From Nipponacmea schrenckii (Eukaryota; Mollusca; Gastropoda; Lottiidae), in NCBI GenBank assembly GCA_030562195.1, contig JAUJPP010000012.1:15500001-15564000 (forward strand): 64,000 nt of DNA. Reading direction: 5' to 3'. The translations under genes and the position numbers were made by a program. The notes under the pieces were generated by a model. The model had not been told where the DNA came from and searched no databases. It was given only the letters and a program-made list of their open reading frames with translations. This document shows, in pieces, positions 23,958 to 36,426 of this stretch (the stretch's first letter is position 1; each line of letters opens with the position of its first letter).

Positions 23958-25620
23958 GTACACTAACAGGGGATAGGTCTCCTGTACACTAACAGAGGGT
24001 GGGGTTCTGCACAGAGAGTTGAGCCCTTGAAACTAACAGGACTTAGGGGTCTTGTACACTAACAGAGGGTGGGGTTCCTTTACACTAACAGAGAGTGGTG
24101 CTCTTGACACTAACAGGAGGTAGGGGTCCTGTACACTAACAGAGGGTGGGGTTCCTGTACACTAACAGAGAATGGTGATCTTGACACTAACAGGAGGTAG
24201 GGGTCCTGTACACTAACAGAAGATAGGTCTCCTCTACACTAACAGAGATTGGGGTTCCTGCACATTAACAAGAGGGAGTGGGTTTTACCCTACAGAAGAT
24301 GGTCTCTTACACTTACAGAGGTAGGGGTTCCTGCACAGAACAAAGAGTGGAAAGACTTTTACCTAGCAGAGGTAGGGGTCTTACACAAACAGAGAGGTAG
24401 GGTTCCTGCACCAAACAGAGAGTGGTAGCTCTTGACACTAACAGGAGGTAGGGGTTCTGCACATAACAAGAGTGTAGTTCTTGTACATAACAGAGGTAGG
24501 TGCTCCTGTACACTAACAGAGGTGGGGTTCCTGCACACTAACAGAGAGTGGGCTCTTGACACTAACAGGAGGTAGGGGTCTTGTACACAAACAGAGGATG
24601 GGGTTCCTGCACACTAACAGAGGGTGGTGCTCTTGACACTAACAGAGGTAGGGGTCTCTTTACACTAACAGAGGATGGGGTTCCTGCACACTAACAGAGA
24701 GTGGTGCTCCTGACACTAACAGGAGGTAGGGGTCTTGTACACTAACAGAGGATGGGGTTCCTGCACACTAATAGAGATTGGTGCTCTTGACACTAACAGG
24801 AGGTAGGGGTCTTGTACACTAACAGAGGGTGGGGTCCCTGCACACTAACAGAGAGTGGTGCTCTTGACACTAACAGAGAGGGTACAAAGAGTGGGGTCTT
24901 GTACACTACAGAGGGTGGTGTTCCTGCACACTAACAGAGAGTGGTGCTTTTGACACTAACAGGAGTAGGGGTCTTTACACTAACAGAGGTAGGGGTTCCT
25001 GTACACTAACAGAGGGTGGGTTCCTGCACACTAACAGAGGTGGTGCTCTTGACACTAACAGGAGGTAGGGGTCAGTACACTAACAGAGGGTTCGTACACA
25101 ACAGAGGTGGGGTTCCTGCACACTAACAGAGGGTGGTGCTCTTGACACTAACAGGAGGTAGGGTGTTCCTGTACACTAACAGAGAGTGGTGCTCTTGACA
25201 CTAACAGAGGTAGGGGTTCCTGCACACTAACAAAGATTGGTGCTCCTGACACTAACAGGAGGTAGGGGTCTTGTACACTAACAGAGGATGGGGTTCCTGC
25301 ACACTAATAGAGATTGGTGCTCTTGACACTAACAGGAGGTAGGGGTCTTGTACACTAACAGAGGGTGGGGTTCCTGCCACTGACAGAGAGTGATGCTCTT
25401 TACACTAACAGGAGGTAGGGGTCTTGTACACTAACAGAAGATAGGTTTCCTGTACACAAACAGAGGGTGGGATTCCTGCACACTAATAGAGATTGGTGCT
25501 CTTGACACTAACAGGAGGTAGGGGTCTTGTACACTAGCAGAGGGTGGGGTCCCTGCACACTAACAGAGAGTGGAGCTCTTGACACTAACAGGAGGTAGGG
25601 GACCTGTACACTAACAGAGG
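23958..25620 (+). repeat. Minisatellite with 25-26-bp units and trimeric higher-order structure
   Basis: About 64 units share a CACTAACAG core. Three unit types alternate through much of the array: one with GAGGTAGGGGTCTTGTACA, one with GAGGGTGGGGTTCCTGCACA and one with GAGAGTGGTGCTCTTGACA, giving a higher-order period of about 77 bp. The 5' third is more irregular (single-base losses near 24270-24500). Frames inside it (24313-24562, minus) follow the repeat and are not genes. Confidence 0.95.
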
Positions 25621-27600
25621 TCTAATAGGTCTTCTTTTTTTCATTCTAAGAGGTAGTTTCCTTTTAATGTAATTTTAACTCGTAGCAGCGTATTCAATTG
25701 GTACAAAGTAACTGTTGTTAATGTAAATAGTATTTACTTAACGTGTTATGTTGACCACTGGTTTAACGTAGTAATGGTTGTTTCTTTTAGGTCAACTTAT
25801 TAATGATCATATGGGTAACTAGGTCGAATCAGTACAAATTCCAGATGAAGTATTGTATTAAAATATAATTTATCGAATACCATTATACCTATATATAAAA
25901 CAGTATTATCAGAATCTTAGAAAACACGATACATCCATAAAACTATGTAATCAAGGACAGGTTTATAGAAGGGTTCTATCGTATAGTTATGACACTAGGT
26001 AATCCACATATGAATATAGACTCATTATGTCCTCGAATGCATCAAAATTTTATGATCATTCAAAGAGGTAGTGTGCATCTTTGTAGATGGCAACTGAAGT
26101 TACAAATTAAGCCCTTCTTTGTTGGCCGATACGGTACAGAAAGCTCCTTTATATTTTTAAAAACACACGTATGCTTCTTACATATCCATAATTTTATATC
26201 CACAAAACCTACAGGAGATAATTTCTTGCCACGTCACTGCCTTTAAACAAAATTCTATTTATGAAGAGAATCAAGACAGTTTACTTCAATATAGAACTGA
26301 TATCAGTTGAAACTCCTCTGAAAGTCTATGATAACGGCGGTGAATTGAATGCCGAGATGATCCCTTAACGTATAATAATGATACGAAATTGAGAAAGAAA
26401 ACAGTATGATCTCTTTGGCATGTTGGAGTAGGGTTCTTAAAGTTTCGAATACCTATTCGATTGGCCTCTTATAATCAACTCTTGACACAAGATGGTTCGG
26501 GTTTGAGATAAATATCATACAGAAGTAGATTAGGCTATTATCTGTAGTGAGATATTTAGAAGAATGTCTACTTGGTACCACTTTTCTGCTGAAGATGGGG
26601 CTAATAAATGTTAACGACGCCGACGTAGACATACCCCTGGTTATTTCAATAATTGATCGTGGTGTTCTTGATGCAAATAGCATCTTCCATAGAGATTGCT
26701 GCACAGATATAATATTTTCGTGCCTGTGTTCATATTTACAAACCAAGCCGTATATAAAAGCGTGCTTGATTGGTCGGTTTGAAAACCACGTTACATCATG
26801 AATGTCATGCCGCTTTCCATAGAAGGAAGAACACATGGGAGCCATGGGAAAAAATCACTTTTATTTAACTTCTGCGATATGGATTTTTTTCTGGCAAAAG
26901 CACCATGTGTCATGTGTTAAAGATGCGATGATGCATACTGTGCTTGAATCCCTTGTACAAAGTCTGTAATACACGATCCTCGTTCTATTTTCATGTCAGT
27001 TCCTCCCAGATCTACATCACATGTAAAAGTCTTAAATACTTTTTAAACAGCCCCATTGTTGAGATTGAGATCGTCACTTCATCAAATTACATCAAATGTA
27101 AAGCAACTGGCAAGCACTCACAATAGTGAGATGAACTAATGTCGATCACACATTACCTACAGATACCATCATGTATCAAATAGCGGTTAACATTTTTATC
27201 CAAACCCTCAAACCTTTGATGGTGCAAAATGATTTATTATTCTAAACGATGACACGGTGTCTTATTTTCTTCATAGTAAATTGAATAAAAGTTGCATGTC
27301 GATCTTTTCATGATAAACATGCAGTATTTAAACTAAACATACAAATAAACCTACTTGTCTGAAATCAAAGACATCTGAGCCTCTTCGGTTCGTATTTCGT
27401 TGATTTTGTTACAACTAAATGTAACTCGTCGGCTGCATGTGATTAACACGTGAATCGCTTGATGTACTGTTCAGCACATTGTCTATTTTGCCTGGTATTC
27501 TTTTCGTCTTCATTAACCCATGCAGAAGAGTAAAACATAAACGTAAAAACTCCATTAATTTCATTTCACTCTTTGGTATTCTACAATGTCCAATGCAATA
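25621..27600. other. No supported gene
   Basis: The 130-codon minus frame at 26453-26845 overlaps an 84-codon plus frame; both lack domain motifs and one of this length is expected by chance in 64 kb. The remainder is plain AT-rich sequence. Confidence 0.45.
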
Positions 27601-28255
27601 GATCAAAACAGGCCTTTATTTACCATTTCGATTACCATGTAATTTTCTCCCATCCACTTATTTACCAACTCGCCTTTTCACCAAATTTCACTCAACCTGT
27701 AACTCTTTATTTACTAACTTTTCTTTTATCCGTCTTCTTGCCATTTGATATGCTCTATTTTTCCTTTCCCCTTTCCCTGTATCTTACTTCGACGTCTTCT
27801 TTCCGTTCCTTCCCTTTTAATCTAATGCCTCAATTCCCACCAGTTCTCAAGTGCACTCTTCCTCTTTACTCCAATGCTTTTTTTCTATTCCTTTCTACGT
27901 CTCTTTCCTTAACTGCAGTGACTGCTCAATCTTCATCGTTACTCCAATGCCTTCTTTGTCTACCTTTCTCCATCTTAACTGCGGGAACTTCCTTCTCTTC
28001 CTTCTCCGTCTATTGTCCGTTACTCCAGAGCTGTCCTTCTCTTCCTTTCTCCATCTCTTCACCTAACTGCAGGGCCTTCCTTCTCTTCCTTCTCCGTCTA
28101 TTGTCCGTTACTCCAGGGTTGTCTTTCTCTTCCTTTCTCCATCTCTTCCCCTAACTGAGAGAACTTCCTTCCCCTCTTTCTCCGTCTATTCTCCGTTACT
28201 CCAGAGCTCTCTTACACTTCCTTTCACTTAACTTAACTTCACTTTACTCCAGTAA
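27601..28255 (+). repeat. Polypyrimidine tract with 88-bp tandem repeat
   Basis: The strand is strongly C/T biased for about 650 bases. From 27976 the block TAACTG..., CCTTCTCTTCCTTCTCCGTC, TGTCCGTTACTCCAG and CTTTCTCCATCTCTTC repeats with starts at 27976, 28064 and 28152, an exact 88-base period; a looser copy begins at 27910. A 193-codon open frame here results from the scarcity of purines (few stop codons) and is hydrophobic and Ser/Phe/Leu-biased, so I do not call it a gene. Confidence 0.85.
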
Positions 28256-28897
28256 ATCCTGTTTCGAGGGCGGTAAATTTAAATGATTAATAAATAAAAC
28301 AAACATATTGCATTATATTCATAGATTTCATCGAGTAAGAGGAAGTTGTTCGAGAATGAAGAAGTAAGACTTCAAGTCTTTGCATCTAATCTGAGAAAGT
28401 TAGCCTGATAGCACACTGTATGGTATTACCAGTCTTTCATCAATCCATCCAACAGCATGTTGCAGAGGCGTAAATTACATTCTTTTTTATAACGTTAAAC
28501 AAATATAAAAAAAAATGGTATTGTGTCTATTTTTATTCTAAAAACTGAAAAGGTTATCGCAAGTCTGAGACCAAGTCTCGGAATACCTGTTGTGAAACAT
28601 TATTCTATTAAAGAAAGCCGAACAAAAGTTAGCAATAAATATTAGATAATAGTGTATTTTAAGATTAAGCAAATTTTCTTAAAAAGAAATTAGATTGTAT
28701 ATGTTACTACAAAGTAGTATTATACGCAGCATCGGTTAAATTCTTACATTGACTAAAGAAGATGCAGAGTGACATCAATTCTTCTGACGGTTGAGCGAAC
28801 ACTGACAAATGTCGTTCTAACCAGGTTTCTTTAGTAACTAGGGCAGACCATGAATGACTTTATCCCAAATGCTTCATATGAGACGGTTAATTTTAAC
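28256..28897. other. No recognisable feature
   Basis: AT-rich non-coding sequence. Confidence 0.55.
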
Positions 28898-29246
28898 CAA
28901 CAAAAAGAATTTTCTCGGTTATTGTTGCCAAATTTTGTTGTACTGTTGTAGTTTGCGATATCGACATGCGCTGGAAGCGAACGTTACCACCACCGCCACC
29001 GTTGTTCGGCGTTAGAGGTCACGTAAACATCAACCTGCAGCCTTTTTCTGGTGATCAAAAGTACGCGATCTCCGAGGAGGCACGAAAGCACTAACTGCAC
29101 AAGCGTTTGTTCATAAATTGGTAATCGACCATGACCCACTCAGAGGAACGCTTCTTGTTCGGAATTCTAAAAGTGTCTTTGAGTACAATTGCTTGCAGAA
29201 AAATAACGACTTTTTTTTTAAATTAACAAGATCAGTTCCACGATAG
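28898..29246 (+). pseudogene. Candidate frameshifted coding fragment, unrecognised
   Basis: A GC-raised island with protein-like text in two frames. Frame one has an ATG at 28966 (MRWKRTLPPPPPLFGVRG) and ends at a stop at 29092-29094 after AISEEARKH. A second frame, open from before 29085 to a stop at 29244-29246, continues with ALTAQAFVHKLVIDHDPL and RGTLLVRNSKSVFEY. Read across a single frameshift near 29085 the two halves form one plausible polypeptide. I do not recognise the family. It could be a decayed gene, a transposon fragment, or chance; codon-like composition is the only support. Confidence 0.35.
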
Positions 29247-29526
29247 TAATGAATTTATAAAAGTTTATAAACATAATGAAATTGGAGACAAAAATAACAT
29301 ATACTAGCTGACGATATATTTATATTATCTATCTTTATATATTTTAAAAAATAAACACATTGGTTAACCCGTGGACATTATACATCTATTTCACTTCAAA
29401 TTTTCCACGCATGTTACTTTGATTTTTACCATAATCATATCTTAGTCCAAAACTGGAAACTACGATTGTTTGATCTAGATTAATTTTCAAAGTAAAAATA
29501 TTGTATGATCTTGATATAATAAGTAA

Positions 29527-29640
29527 AGGAGTTAAGCTTTCTCTACTACTTCTTAGAATGACATAAAATTTGAAGTCTTGAACTTGGTCATTAAGAGTAA
29601 ATATTCATCAGTTGGATTTACCAGGCCACATTATTAAAGA
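29527..29640 (+). repeat. Dispersed TTAA-end module (copy 1)
   Basis: Blocks CTTCTTAGAATGACATAAAA, CTTGAACTTGGTCATTAAGA and ATTCATCAGTTGGATTTACC are shared with 47045-47135 and 59636-59715 in this orientation, and with 43235-43319 and 55985-56075 inverted. The module starts at a TTAA. Confidence 0.55.
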
Positions 29641-29769
29641 ATAGATTAAGTTTTCAGTAAAAACGCTGATATGCCTGTTTCTTTTATAGATTACTAGATT
29701 ATTACTTCAGTTTTATTGGCTGATAGAGGGATTCTGTTGTATAGTTTTGAAAAAAAGGAAAATACTCGG

Positions 29770-29961
29770 ATGAATAAAGGCCCACTTTTGCCAAGTTTAA
29801 AAACTGTCAACCTAAGACGTTCCCACGCCGGCATAGGTAAATACCTTTCGACTTTACAAACTGATTTTCATTTCAAGACGTTGCAAGGAATGGATAAACG
29901 AACTTCGATAGGGCAATACACCGATGACCCGACTGTTACAAACACGTTCAAAACGCGTTGA
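29770..29961 (+). CDS. Hypothetical short ORF or exon, unrecognised
   Basis: ATG at 29770, stop TGA at 29959-29961, 63 residues. Composition is mixed and protein-like: a basic region (NLRRSHAGIGKYLSTL) and a polar C-terminus (SIGQYTDDPTVTNTF). The frame is open upstream to a possible splice acceptor (TTGTATAG at about 29744), so it might instead be an internal or terminal exon. No domain, signal peptide or membrane segment is visible. It lies between two dispersed-repeat blocks (29527-29640 and 30085-30150) that flank a shorter, unrelated interval at 59.7-59.9 kb, so it may be cargo of a repeat. Confidence is low because 63 codons is within chance range. Confidence 0.25.
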   Translation: MNKGPLLPSLKTVNLRRSHAGIGKYLSTLQTDFHFKTLQGMDKRTSIGQYTDDPTVTNTFKTR

Positions 29962-30084
29962 GAGCTGTTAATCTACAGAGAAAAAGCCTGCAATGTACAC
30001 AGTTGCCCGACGTTACAGAATGAACAACTTCGTTTTCCAAATATGATAGACTGCAAATCAAGAAAACTTATTGGAATGAAGGAA

Positions 30085-30150
30085 ACAAAGACGTCTACTT
30101 GAAAATTGGAATGGTGCAAATTGATGCTATCAGTGCCTCGATAATTATAT
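30085..30150 (+). repeat. Dispersed AAAATTGGAATGG motif repeat (copy 2)
   Basis: Contains AAAGACGTCTACTTG then AAAATTGGAATGGTGCAAAT and GATGCTATCAGTGCC. This is the closest relative of the 59912-59975 copy. Confidence 0.6.
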
Positions 30151-31947
30151 AGAATTTTTAAAAACCTGTTTAAGTACTAGTATATTAAATTTCCATGGTT
30201 ACTACGTTTATTCTACTATCAGAAACACACACTTTACTACAGTGATCTTGATCTCTTAATCTGTTGGCCTATTCTTGCTCTATCAGGATATATTGGCACC
30301 ACTTATGTTTACTATCATGTAAACTGTGAACGAATTTGTTATTCCCTAATGTCATACGTGTTATGCTCTCTTTCAGTTCATACAACCAGATTGCACATAA
30401 AAATACATTTAAGTAGTAAAATACCATCTGATAAATCCCGAGTCAAAGGAGTGCAACATTGTATGTGCAGATAAAGCACAAAAGGCCAGATTGGTTGCAG
30501 TGTCGATATTGGCACGGTGAGTATTATTACTCTCTGCATAATGAAATGAAGTGAAACAAACACATACACGAGGGATAAATCATATCCTAAATATTTGTTT
30601 TGTTATAGCCACATTACCCATGTCCTGACAAACATTTCACTCGTTACACATAAGGTGCAGGTGTATAACGTAAAACTCGTTTTCATTTCATTTCATTTTT
30701 GGACATGGTCTTATTAAACTAAGGCCACTACAATTCGTTTAGTAGGCAAAGAAATGTGAACAAAGAACGAGTGATTTGATTCCCAAACGCAACGTTTTAT
30801 ACGGATTACCTCCAAGAGGTATGCTGCATTTCGTTCACATTGTGGCCTTTAGATAGCAATATAATGTGGTTCTTGCTTTCCTATTAAAAATAGTTTTACC
30901 GATTCCTTTCTATTATCACTCTCGTAATATCTAAAGACTTAATAATTATAACCTGTGTGAAATGCAAGACCGGAACTCCTTCCGCTTGGTATATCCTTAC
31001 GTCTGTTCTTATTTTCCACACAGACACCCTAATCAAAACACCATGGGTAGGATGGTACACTCGGAAGGTTGCAGCCAAACAACAGCGATAAGAATGCCTG
31101 ATTTTTTTATTGAACGATATTATTATTCGGTCAGAATCAAGATGTAGCCATTCTGCTAATTTCTTTCGTATTCTTTTATTCCACATTTCGGAATTTGTAA
31201 GAACAATATTAAAGTAAAACTGTAATCAATTGTTTTTAACGATAAACCACCCATTGAAATAGTCTCGTTCCATCATATCGTTATTGAACTGAATATATAT
31301 AGAATAAATATTTACTTTCTTATTTCCTAATGACTCTATCGTTGAGCTGAAAAAAATCCATGAAGTTTGCAATTAGGGGGAAGTTTGCATTTCATTTTAC
31401 TATTTCTAATAATCGAGGATTATAGTAGCACGACAGGGCCTCGGATTTACCTCTTTAGTTTCCTTTCAGACAATCAACCGGTATTTTAAATTTTACACAA
31501 TTTTTCCCCAATTAGGATCAGAGATGGGCGAGAAGGACATAAATTAATCTCAATTCAGTTTAATCAGATTTTCCAATGCATTTCACTAATCCAGGGGTAG
31601 CAATATTCTTCATTTTTTTTTTTAACGTTTTATACATGTACTTTGTTGACATGTTTGTAACACAGACTAACTTGAAGTACAAGACAGATATTCGATAATT
31701 CAACCAAGACACTTCTGATGATTAAGACTAAACACTTCAAACTACATGTGAAGCCGAAGATAACTTTGTTAAAAACAACTGTTATGAGAGTCTCGGAATT
31801 CCAAGATTACTTTACTAATAGGCGTCTTAACTTATGTTATCCAAAGATTCGGGGATTGTTCACTCATTTGGCGACGTTGAGTCATTTTCAAATTCAAACA
31901 AATGTGAAAAAAGCAAGATGCGATAAAAATAGTGAAAAGTATTTAGC
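30151..31947. other. No supported gene
   Basis: AT-rich. Overlapping frames at 30896-31186 (minus, 96 codons) and 30962-31147 (plus) are unconvincing. A 77-codon ATG frame at 31718-31951 ends exactly at the TTAA of the next element and has no recognised motif. Confidence 0.45.
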
Positions 31948-32527
31948 TTAAAGGGGGAGTATACAGAAAACATCATTTTAAACCATGTCAATACCTAAAA
32001 TTATTTATGAAATATAGACATGTTATTTATGGAGGGGGATCTTTGCCAGAAGTATTCACAAAGTCAAACTTGAACTCGACATTACAAAGTCATATTTCAA
32101 CATTACTCAAGTACAAAATACACCTATCCAAAATCAACAAGTCAATGTACAAATTGCAAAGTAGAGATATTCATAGTTTACTTTTTAAACTTTATTACAA
32201 AACAGTCAACATTCAAACTTTCTTTTTCGAAAATAAATTCTTAACTTTGCAGTACTAACATAATCAACTATGTCTTCTAGGCTTTGCATTCTTGAGAGAT
32301 TTAAGTTTGACCACTGTATTCTTGAGAGTTGTAAAGTCGACTTATTCATTCTTGAACGTTTACCATATAAGGTAATGTAAAATGGCATGCTTAGATAACT
32401 CTATCTGAAGAATGATTTTGATTGGCTAGAATAGCCTAGTGATTTTCACGCGGTCAAATCACTTTGTAATTGAAAATTTTGACAGACGAAGTAGTTTTCT
32501 TTTTAAAACATTATTCTACTCCCTTAA
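31948..32527. mobile_element. Candidate TTAA-flanked MITE
   Basis: Left end TTAAAGGGGGAGTATAC (31948) and reverse complement of the right end TTAAGGGAGTAGAATAATG (ending 32527) share TTAA plus GGGAGTA. The left end also resembles the TTAAAGGGACAGTATG family. The match is short, so chance is not excluded. Inside, at 32285-32365, is a three-unit ~30-bp tandem repeat with ATTCTTGAGAG. Confidence 0.4.
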
Positions 32528-34499
32528 CAAAATTAGATGAATAATAATTGGTTATTTCATTAGGGTATTTGCCCTCTCAGAGACTCACACCACTACCCCC
32601 GCACACTACACGATTTTCGCTCAGCTCTTAACCCCACCCAGCCGTATATCACTTAAGTGATAGTCAAACGGTGAGTAATGCAGTTGGTTTTATTGTTATC
32701 ACTATTCGGGAGAAAGAATTTTGTACAGGTAGGGAAATCTTTCAATAATTTATCCTCAAGAATTGTTTTCTTCACCATCTTCATTAGGTGTCGCCATGTC
32801 GCCTGAGAATGTCGCGGAGAGTAATTCGCACTCAGGGTGCCATTTACCACGAATGGTGAAACATTTAAAATAATTTCTAGACGCATATGATTGGTCCAAT
32901 GCACAGTAAAATATGCTTTACTAGACGAACCTAGCGCCGCACCGTTTTCTCATTGTGTGCTGGCGCCTTAATCTCAAAGCTTTAGATGGGTCCGGTCATT
33001 TTCGGCACCAATATAATAAAGATCACAAGACGCCATATTGTGTACATTTGGTACATGGGTATATGGCGAAGAAGCTGTGATATTTCTACGTACGCCGATT
33101 GTCTACTGGGAAACATATTCTAAAGTTGATGGAATGCAAGTTTAAGTAGGAAAATAAACAGTTCCATTGAAAATCTAGAGTTTATTTTTCCACCACAACT
33201 TTTAAATGACGAAGAACAAAATATTTACATGTCTACAGCTTTGTTTTCCATATCATATTATAGCAGGAATTTGGGAGGGTCAACATCTTGATCAAATCTT
33301 TATGGTATGTGTGAAGTGATATTGTTACTTGAAATTAAGCTATACCGTTGGTGACGTGAACTATCCGCGCTTTCAGCAACATAATAATTGAAGGGAGTCG
33401 TTAATTGACGGTCGAAAAGAGCTAAAACTATATGTGCACAGAAAGAAATTGTGGACATTGGTGATAGATAACTTTATTTTGGATTACAGTTACTTAAATT
33501 AAAGTCCCTTTCAACTGATCTATTTGGTCGTTTTTGAGCGCTTGAGATTCGTCTGGAGAAATCACATATCCCGTCAAATTACCATCAGTCAGTGATGTTC
33601 CGCTTTACAACCAAATACTATTATATTTGATCTTTGTTGTTTATAAGGAGACTTCGTACGTGCTGCAGATTGTTGTGTCATATGTCGTGAATAGGAAATA
33701 CTATAACATTGACATGTCCGTTCTCATGGCTTCATAATGCGTGAGACTTCATTCGGGAAATGCACGATATTAACAACAAACAAAGTGATATATTATTCAT
33801 AACATAAACAAAATAGAGTAATAATAGATAAACAGTGACGTCATTGTGTCCGTCCAGCTTTAGCACTGGGACTTTAAGGACCCGCAAACTCAAAACCATC
33901 GTTCCCGAACACGTGTTTTGACATTTTCTTAATAGTTCTTTGGGAAGCAAGAAGAATGGGGGTGTGATTTGGACACGATGTCTGAAAAAAGGTACATAAA
34001 CTCCATTTTCGCTCAATTAGAAGATGGAATGAGGGGTGGCCTAGATTTCAAGTTGATATTATAAGAAAGCGGTATATGGTGTAAATATCTTTGGTTATAA
34101 AGTTATAAAGTGGTCAGGATATTGGTTATTTACCCTAGTATCAGATAATATTTAATATTTTACCGAGGAACGTGATCAATGTACAAATTTCTGCTACTAG
34201 TCTACTTGAAATTTTAACAACAACCGGCGTGAAAGATATTAAATAACAATTTGTTAATTAATACCCTTTTGTTAATTAGACGACTGAAGTGGACTTGAGT
34301 GTATAATGCCACTATTTTACAGGGCCCATAATTGGGTAAATGTTTTGGAAGTGTGCAATGAGGGATATTATTATAGGTTAAGTGGATTTGAGTATATTAG
34401 GCCTAGGCACACACGGTTTCAAACTGCTTTTTTGACTTTGATAAGTCTATTGAAGACGATATTTCTATCAACGTGTATGGTTCGCCGTTTCCAGGGGTT
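32528..34499. other. No supported gene
   Basis: Non-coding, with no arrays. The 94-codon minus frame at 33732-34016 shows no domain. Confidence 0.5.
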
Positions 34500-34640
34500 G
34501 ACTTGGATTTTGATTATATGTAATTAGTCTACAGAAGTGTTAGAAATTCACGAAAATCTCATATTTCGTTCAAAAATACCTCTAGCTAGGAATTTTACTT
34601 TCTATTTCTTCACCTTTCTTTTCTATAAATTATAGAATCT
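34500..34640 (+). repeat. Dispersed repeat, copy A (pair with 54745-54885)
   Basis: Shared blocks in order: ATGTAATTAGTCTACA (ATGTAAGTAGTCTACA in the partner), TTCAAAAATAC, TTTTACTTTCTATTTC and AGAATCTCAAAAAAA. A partial third copy is at 12035-12085. Confidence 0.55.
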
Positions 34641-35829
34641 CAAAAAAAATAACGAATAATCATTTTACCTTTTAAACGCGGATGATTCGAGACAGGCGTC
34701 GATTTGAACGGTCAAATTTCGATGCTGAATCTTAACCATTAATTACAAATTAACTCAGCGAAATTATATCTCTATATCTCGCTTCTGAGACCAAGGTATG
34801 ATTAATCAATGAGGAAATTGTCTCTTAAAGTGTACAATGATGGGTACTTTACAAGTGGAGCAGTGGAGTCGAGACATCTACAATTTACTGCCAGGAAATC
34901 AAGTGTCGAAGAAGAATAGAAAGTCACGTGATAACCAGATGAAAGAAGCGTCGGTGTATTGATACAAAACTCGTATATAAGAATAGGTGGTATACACCTG
35001 TCTTTTAGAGAGAATCAATTTGATCCAAAATACAAGTACATACAGAGAGGTAGACATAAAATACATATTTTTATGCATGTATAGATTGTTATGTTTTGTT
35101 ATCGATTTTGTATCTATTAAAGGGAGAGATTCGCCATTTTTCAGAGGTTAATGGAACACGATGATTGAGTCTTTTGTTTACTTGTGACGTCATTAACCGA
35201 TCTTTTCAAATGGAAATACTTGAAAAACTGCGAATATGTCCCTCAAAGAGAATTGGCATTTTATGCAAACGTGTGGTAAAATCCAGGCACCCGAGTGAGG
35301 GACTGCATTGCACTGAAATTTTTCGAAACAATGAAATACAAAACTCCAATATAAAATCATTGAAATGGAATTTCACACTTATCAATTTCGTGTTTTGAAG
35401 TTTTGCTGATATATCTGTAAGAGTAGTGTCCCATGATGATGATCAAAACACCATAAATTTCTGGCTTTATCTAGAAGCTGAATGTGAGCAACCATAATTA
35501 ATGATGCTAGCTTTTCAGCGTATGTCGACCTTTTTTAACACTTTTAGCACATTTCCGAACTATTTCCGAACGATTTTGCCATGTCCGATCTCTGATGTTG
35601 TTGATTACTGTGTATGCAAATGTCTTGGTTACTGAAGGTTGTAATAATATTTCTGAAATAGACAGTATATATAATATCCATTATCCATGCAGGTCCTCTT
35701 CAACACAAGTTTAAAATAATCAAATATTCTTATCTACAGAAAGAGTTTATCAAACACTCTTTAGGGTAGTTCATCACGATAGTTCAGTACCTTAGTTCCA
35801 TATTTGGAGTATGTCAATTAGTCGCCGAG
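34641..35829. other. No supported gene
   Basis: Non-coding AT-rich sequence. It lies 3' of the minus-strand CDS and would hold its 3' end or an intron; I found no convincing AATAAA on the minus strand close to the stop. Confidence 0.45.
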
Positions 35830-36381
35830 TCAAGAGTATTGAAAATAAATAAGATTTAACAGTTTCATTCGGGAAGCAGATTGGGTACGTTCGGTGGTTT
35901 CTCTGTCACGCGCTGTCTTAAGAGTACGAGTTTGACATCTAGATTTAGGCGTGAGAGTAAGCAAAGGTAACCTTAAGGGTTTGTCCCCTGATTCCGTTTC
36001 GGATTTTACCGAATCTTTCAAAGAAGTCAATGATGCTACTATGTCACATTTCTTCAGTTCATCATAACTTTTCAACAAATTCGGAGGCATAGTTCTCCTA
36101 GAAACAGCACTTGGTCTCCGAACCATTGTATGGGAAAATGTATTTTGAAGGGACGAAACGTTGTCCACGATTCGATCCTCAAAAGGGGTCTCGGGCCTCT
36201 TTTTGCGCTTTGTTTTCAGGCAACTGATTAAAGGAGTCGAAGCTCTACCGACCGGGAATCTCGCAGTCTTGGCATAGTCCGAAATTGTCTGAATATCTTT
36301 TTGGGGCTTTTTTCCTTCTTCTGGATCCCTTTGCATTACCGATGTGCTATACTGCGATTGCAAAGTTGACTTGGACTCCAT
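35830..36381 (-). CDS. Hypothetical basic Ser/Thr/Lys-rich protein (or first coding exon)
   Basis: An open frame of 183 codons, unlikely by chance at this AT content (my rough estimate is about 0.01 such frames per window), with GC near 47 percent in lines I counted against about one third around it. The ATG at 36381 is the first in frame after an upstream in-frame TAA. The product is hydrophilic, with no signal peptide or membrane segment. Residues 56-63 (KTKRKKRP) look like a nuclear localisation signal; RRPS (88-91) is a PKA-type site; the middle (about 99-130) may be helical. The last ~12 residues (MKLLNLIYFQYS) differ in character, so the true exon may end earlier at a splice donor; GAACGTACCC is one weak candidate. 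A splice acceptor lies upstream in the 5' leader. I do not recognise the family. It is most likely a host gene, possibly nuclear or cytoskeletal; that is inference. Confidence 0.6.
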   Translation of the reverse strand: MESKSTLQSQYSTSVMQRDPEEGKKPQKDIQTISDYAKTARFPVGRASTPLISCLKTKRKKRPETPFEDRIVDNVSSLQNTFSHTMVRRPSAVSRRTMPPNLLKSYDELKKCDIVASLTSLKDSVKSETESGDKPLRLPLLTLTPKSRCQTRTLKTARDRETTERTQSASRMKLLNLIYFQYS

Positions 36382-36426
36382 AATCGTCGTGTCATCAGTG
36401 CCACATTTACTTTAATTAACACTTAC

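Noticed and set aside
24313..24562. Minus-strand frames in the minisatellite
   Set aside because: They are translations of the 25-26-bp repeat, open only where single-base losses shift the phase.
23958..25620. CRISPR array
   Set aside because: Units are contiguous with no unique spacers, in a eukaryotic context; it is a minisatellite.
26453..26845. 130-codon minus-strand frame, overlapped by an 84-codon plus-strand frame
   Set aside because: A frame of this length is expected about once by chance in a window of this size and composition, and neither strand shows domain motifs.
27573..28154. 193-codon open frame
   Set aside because: It lies in a C/T-biased tandem repeat where stop codons are rare; the product is low-complexity Ser/Phe/Leu and repeats with the DNA unit.
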